Below, piece after piece: positions 61,713 through 64,000 of a DNA stretch of 64,000 nucleotides (within the stretch, counting starts at the first letter, position 1; every line of letters begins with the position of its first letter). The notes beneath the pieces were generated by a model, which did not search any database, was not told the DNA's origin, and saw only the letters and a program-made list of their open reading frames with translations. The DNA is from DATBLQ01 sp036555325. Its GTDB lineage: Bacteria > Pseudomonadota > Alphaproteobacteria > Rhizobiales > Aestuariivirgaceae. The stretch covers positions 88,589-152,588 of the forward strand of contig DATBLQ010000028.1 in NCBI GenBank assembly GCA_036555325.1, written 5' to 3'. The position numbers and the translations under genes are program-made.

Positions 61713-63609
61713 GAAGCAGCCTAGCCATAGGCTGCGACTCGGCTTAGCCTTAACCGCTCTCGTCCTAACGGCGGTGCTGTCAACGGCCCTTGTCGTCCAC
61801 GGCTTGTGGATGTGGACGGCAAGCCGCAATATTGAGACGGTTGTCAATTCGCTCAACGCTCAGACCGCAAAAGCGGTGCGCGACGAGCTCGGCACCACTT
61901 TCCGGGCTTCGGAAGGTGCGACCGAAATCGTCCGCTCCATTCTGTTTCAAGGCGCGGTCAAGGCTGACGACGAGGTCAAGCGGGAGTTCGTGTTTCTCTC
62001 GGTCCTGCGCTCGCTCCCCGCAGTATCATGGATCGGATTCGGTTTTCCCGACGGCCGCTTCTTCGGCTCACATGCGCTCGATGACGGCAAAATCGAGATG
62101 GTGGAGATCGGCGACAGGATGGCTTCTGGAAACCGCTATCTCAGGCGCGATCGTTATCATCCCATTCCAGGCGACATTTTCTTCGAGGAGCGGACAAAGG
62201 GAGAGACCGCCTATGTGTCCCTCGGCAGCAAGTGGTACCGCGCAGCCTTGGTGAACAACAGCCAAGTCTGGACCATGGTGGATATCCTGCCGAGCGGCTT
62301 CGAGCCGGCCGCCGTGGTATCGACCCGACTTGAACAATACAAGAGACTTCAAGGGGTGTTGATGGTGTCGCTCAATTTGAAGCGGCTTTCGAGTTTTCTT
62401 TCCGGCTTGGGAGTGGCGAAGACCGGCGCGGCAGTAATCATCAGCAACAGTGAAACGGTCGTTGCATCGTCCATTCCCAATATGAAATCAGCATTGTTGA
62501 ACGATAGCAAAATGGCCGGTCCGTTGGTCGATGTACTGCGACAGGCAGCGCAGAACAGAATTGCCGAAGATGGGACAGCCAGAAGTTCGGACGGAGAGTT
62601 GTACTATGCGACCAGCACCGCGCTAGACTTCAATGGCTGGAGACTGTTGACGGCTGTGCCGCGTGCCGCATTCACGTCCGAGATCGACCGCAATACCAGA
62701 TGGCTCCTGGCCGGTGTGGCCGTACTCGCCTTGCTGGGTGCTGCCACCGCGGCATTGTTCGCTCATTTGTTCTTTGCGCGGCCCATTCAGAAAATCGCGG
62801 GAGAACTTCGCCACATCGAAAACTTCTCGCTGGGTTCGGTTCGATACCTTCCCACAACACTCAAAGAGCTCGATGAGCTATCATCCGCGCTCAAACGCAT
62901 GGCCGGAAGCCTGAAGGCATTCGGTCTCTACGTGCCGGCCGAAATCGTTCGAGCGCTGATCCAGAAAGGTATCGACCCCAAGCCTGGTGGGGAGCTTCGT
63001 GAGATCACTGTGATGTTCGCCGATATTCCAGGATTTACGAAGCTTACTGAGACTTATGGAGTAGATGTGGCAGCATTTCTCACCGACTTTCTCACCCTTT
63101 CCACGCAGATCATCCATCGCGAGGGAGGCACCGTCGATAAATTCATCGGCGATTGCATCATGGGTCTATGGAATGCGCCTATGTCCGAACCCGAACACGC
63201 GCTTAGGGCCTGCCGGGCAGCAGAGGCTATTCGAGATGCGATGCACAGACTTCCCCGCCCTGATGGGCGGCAAGGAGTACCTGCCGTGCGCATTGGCATT
63301 AACTCCGGTACAGCTTTGGTGGGAAACATCGGCTCCGTCGAGCGCTTGAGCTATACGGCGATCGGTGATGTGGTCAATGTTGCGAGCCGGCTTGAAGGAC
63401 TAGGCAAGACTTATGATGTGGAAGTGATCATTAGCGAAGCAACGCAAAAGCTATGCAGGTCCGCAATCGAGGTGCGCTCTCTTGGCCAAGACACGGTGCG
63501 AGGTCGCACAGAACCATTGCAGATCTACGAGCTTCTGGGCACGGCCGATCAGACTGTTAGTCGCCACGCTGTGTGGGGCAAGGGAGAGATGACGCGAAGC
63601 GTCGGATGA
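61663..63609 (+). CDS. Receptor-type class III adenylate/guanylate cyclase
   Basis: A 648-residue membrane cyclase. A first helix (about 25-50), a periplasmic sensor region of about 290 residues of Cache type (with VSWIGFGFPDGRFFG and GSKWYRAALVNNSQVW), a second helix (347-370), a HAMP-like linker and a C-terminal catalytic domain from about 447. The catalytic domain has VMFADIPGFTKLTE with a metal-binding Asp, GGTVDKFIGDCIMGLWNAP, the GINSGTALVGNIGS segment and YTAIGDVVNVASRLEGL. It probably makes cAMP. ATG 61663 is in ndh; ATG 61681 would give 642 residues. The overlap with ndh implies co-expression with the buf genes. Confidence 0.88.
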   Translation: MLPTNAMPASSPDAKVEKQPSHRLRLGLALTALVLTAVLSTALVVHGLWMWTASRNIETVVNSLNAQTAKAVRDELGTTFRASEGATEIVRSILFQGAVKADDEVKREFVFLSVLRSLPAVSWIGFGFPDGRFFGSHALDDGKIEMVEIGDRMASGNRYLRRDRYHPIPGDIFFEERTKGETAYVSLGSKWYRAALVNNSQVWTMVDILPSGFEPAAVVSTRLEQYKRLQGVLMVSLNLKRLSSFLSGLGVAKTGAAVIISNSETVVASSIPNMKSALLNDSKMAGPLVDVLRQAAQNRIAEDGTARSSDGELYYATSTALDFNGWRLLTAVPRAAFTSEIDRNTRWLLAGVAVLALLGAATAALFAHLFFARPIQKIAGELRHIENFSLGSVRYLPTTLKELDELSSALKRMAGSLKAFGLYVPAEIVRALIQKGIDPKPGGELREITVMFADIPGFTKLTETYGVDVAAFLTDFLTLSTQIIHREGGTVDKFIGDCIMGLWNAPMSEPEHALRACRAAEAIRDAMHRLPRPDGRQGVPAVRIGINSGTALVGNIGSVERLSYTAIGDVVNVASRLEGLGKTYDVEVIISEATQKLCRSAIEVRSLGQDTVRGRTEPLQIYELLGTADQTVSRHAVWGKGEMTRSVG

Positions 63610-63709
63610 GGGGTAGGAAGTCCGCAAGGAAGTGAAGCGCGTCCATATACGGACCACATTCCACTCCCGGGGCTTACGGAGGCGCGGTTCACCAATCCTA
63701 TATCCCACT

Positions 63710-64000
63710 TCACATAGCTGCGAGAATGGCGGGAAGCCTGCGTATATCGTCGATCACCGCGAAGGCTCCGGCTTGCTGCAGTTGAGCCGGCGTTTCGGAA
63801 GAATTATGAGAGGCACCGACGAATCCAAGGACGGAGACGCCGGCTGACACGGCCGCGGCAATGCCGGTTGGTGTGTCTTCGACAATGAGCGTCTCAAGGC
63901 GTGGTATACCGACCTTGGCGAGCGCCTCACAATAAAGATCAGGCGCAGGCTTGGGTCTTGCGACATGATTGACACTCAAGACGCGATCGCCAAAGAAGCC
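63710..64000 (-). CDS. HAD-superfamily hydrolase, C-terminal part (5' end outside window)
   Basis: The frame is open to the window edge and gives 96 residues of a beta-phosphoglucomutase/phosphoglycolate-phosphatase-like HAD enzyme. RPKPAPDLYCEAL provides the conserved lysine motif and LIVEDTPTGIAAAVSAGVSVLGFVG the last acidic motif (VEDT) that binds magnesium. The Asp nucleophile and cap lie beyond 64000. It is convergent with the cyclase gene, with 100 bp between stops holding nothing I can name. Confidence 0.8.
   Translation of the reverse strand, partial: GFFGDRVLSVNHVARPKPAPDLYCEALAKVGIPRLETLIVEDTPTGIAAAVSAGVSVLGFVGASHNSSETPAQLQQAGAFAVIDDIRRLPAILAAM

Overview
The window looks like a chromosomal segment of a high-GC alphaproteobacterium, most probably of the order Rhizobiales (Hyphomicrobiales). 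The reasons are a mesaconyl-CoA hydratase of the ethylmalonyl-CoA pathway next to sdhCDAB, an mdh-sucCDAB-lpd operon, a full set of hopanoid genes, and an F1-ATPase operon (atpHAGDC) without F0 genes. I cannot name the genus.

Layout. 1-5.4 kb: 3' end of mch, then sdhCDAB, two VOC-fold proteins and a small unknown protein. 5.6-7.1 kb: mmsA. 7.4-10.7 kb: a repeat-rich autotransporter broken by a one-base frameshift. 11.1-20.3 kb: mdh-sucC-sucD-sucA-sucB-VOC-lpd, the second half of the TCA cycle. 20.3-36.6 kb: an isoprenoid/hopanoid block made of hpnA, dxs-ispH and hpnH on the plus strand, the translationally coupled operon hpnB-C-D-E-shc-hpnG on the minus strand, then a DUF2147 protein, hpnN and ispA. 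36.7-43.7 kb: a SAF-domain oxidoreductase, an FAD oxidoreductase, xerC, fructose-6-phosphate aldolase/transaldolase and priA. 43.9-48.8 kb: atpHAGDC. 48.8-64 kb: a more mixed, accessory-looking stretch holding an outer-membrane beta-barrel, a DUF1622/FAD oxidoreductase pair, an MFS transporter, LysR-cupin-DUF302, bdhA-patatin, a bufferin (copper-binding peptide) operon bufA1-bufB-bufC-doxX running on into a type II NADH dehydrogenase and a receptor-type adenylate cyclase, and a partial HAD hydrolase.

The genes fit together as central carbon metabolism feeding isoprenoids. Dxs, IspH and IspA supply farnesyl diphosphate. HpnC/D/E make squalene, Shc cyclises it, HpnH/G/A/B extend and decorate the hopanoid, and HpnN moves it to the outer membrane.

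The most interesting points are: (1) the bufferin operon apparently extended by NDH-2 and an adenylate cyclase with a periplasmic sensor region; (2) a family of intergenic palindromes with constant ends but co-varying stems; (3) the autotransporter frameshift at the end of a 40-bp exact direct repeat; (4) the inverted hopanoid cluster in which hpnH and hpnG overlap tail-to-tail. No tRNA, rRNA, CRISPR array, insertion sequence or prophage was recognised.
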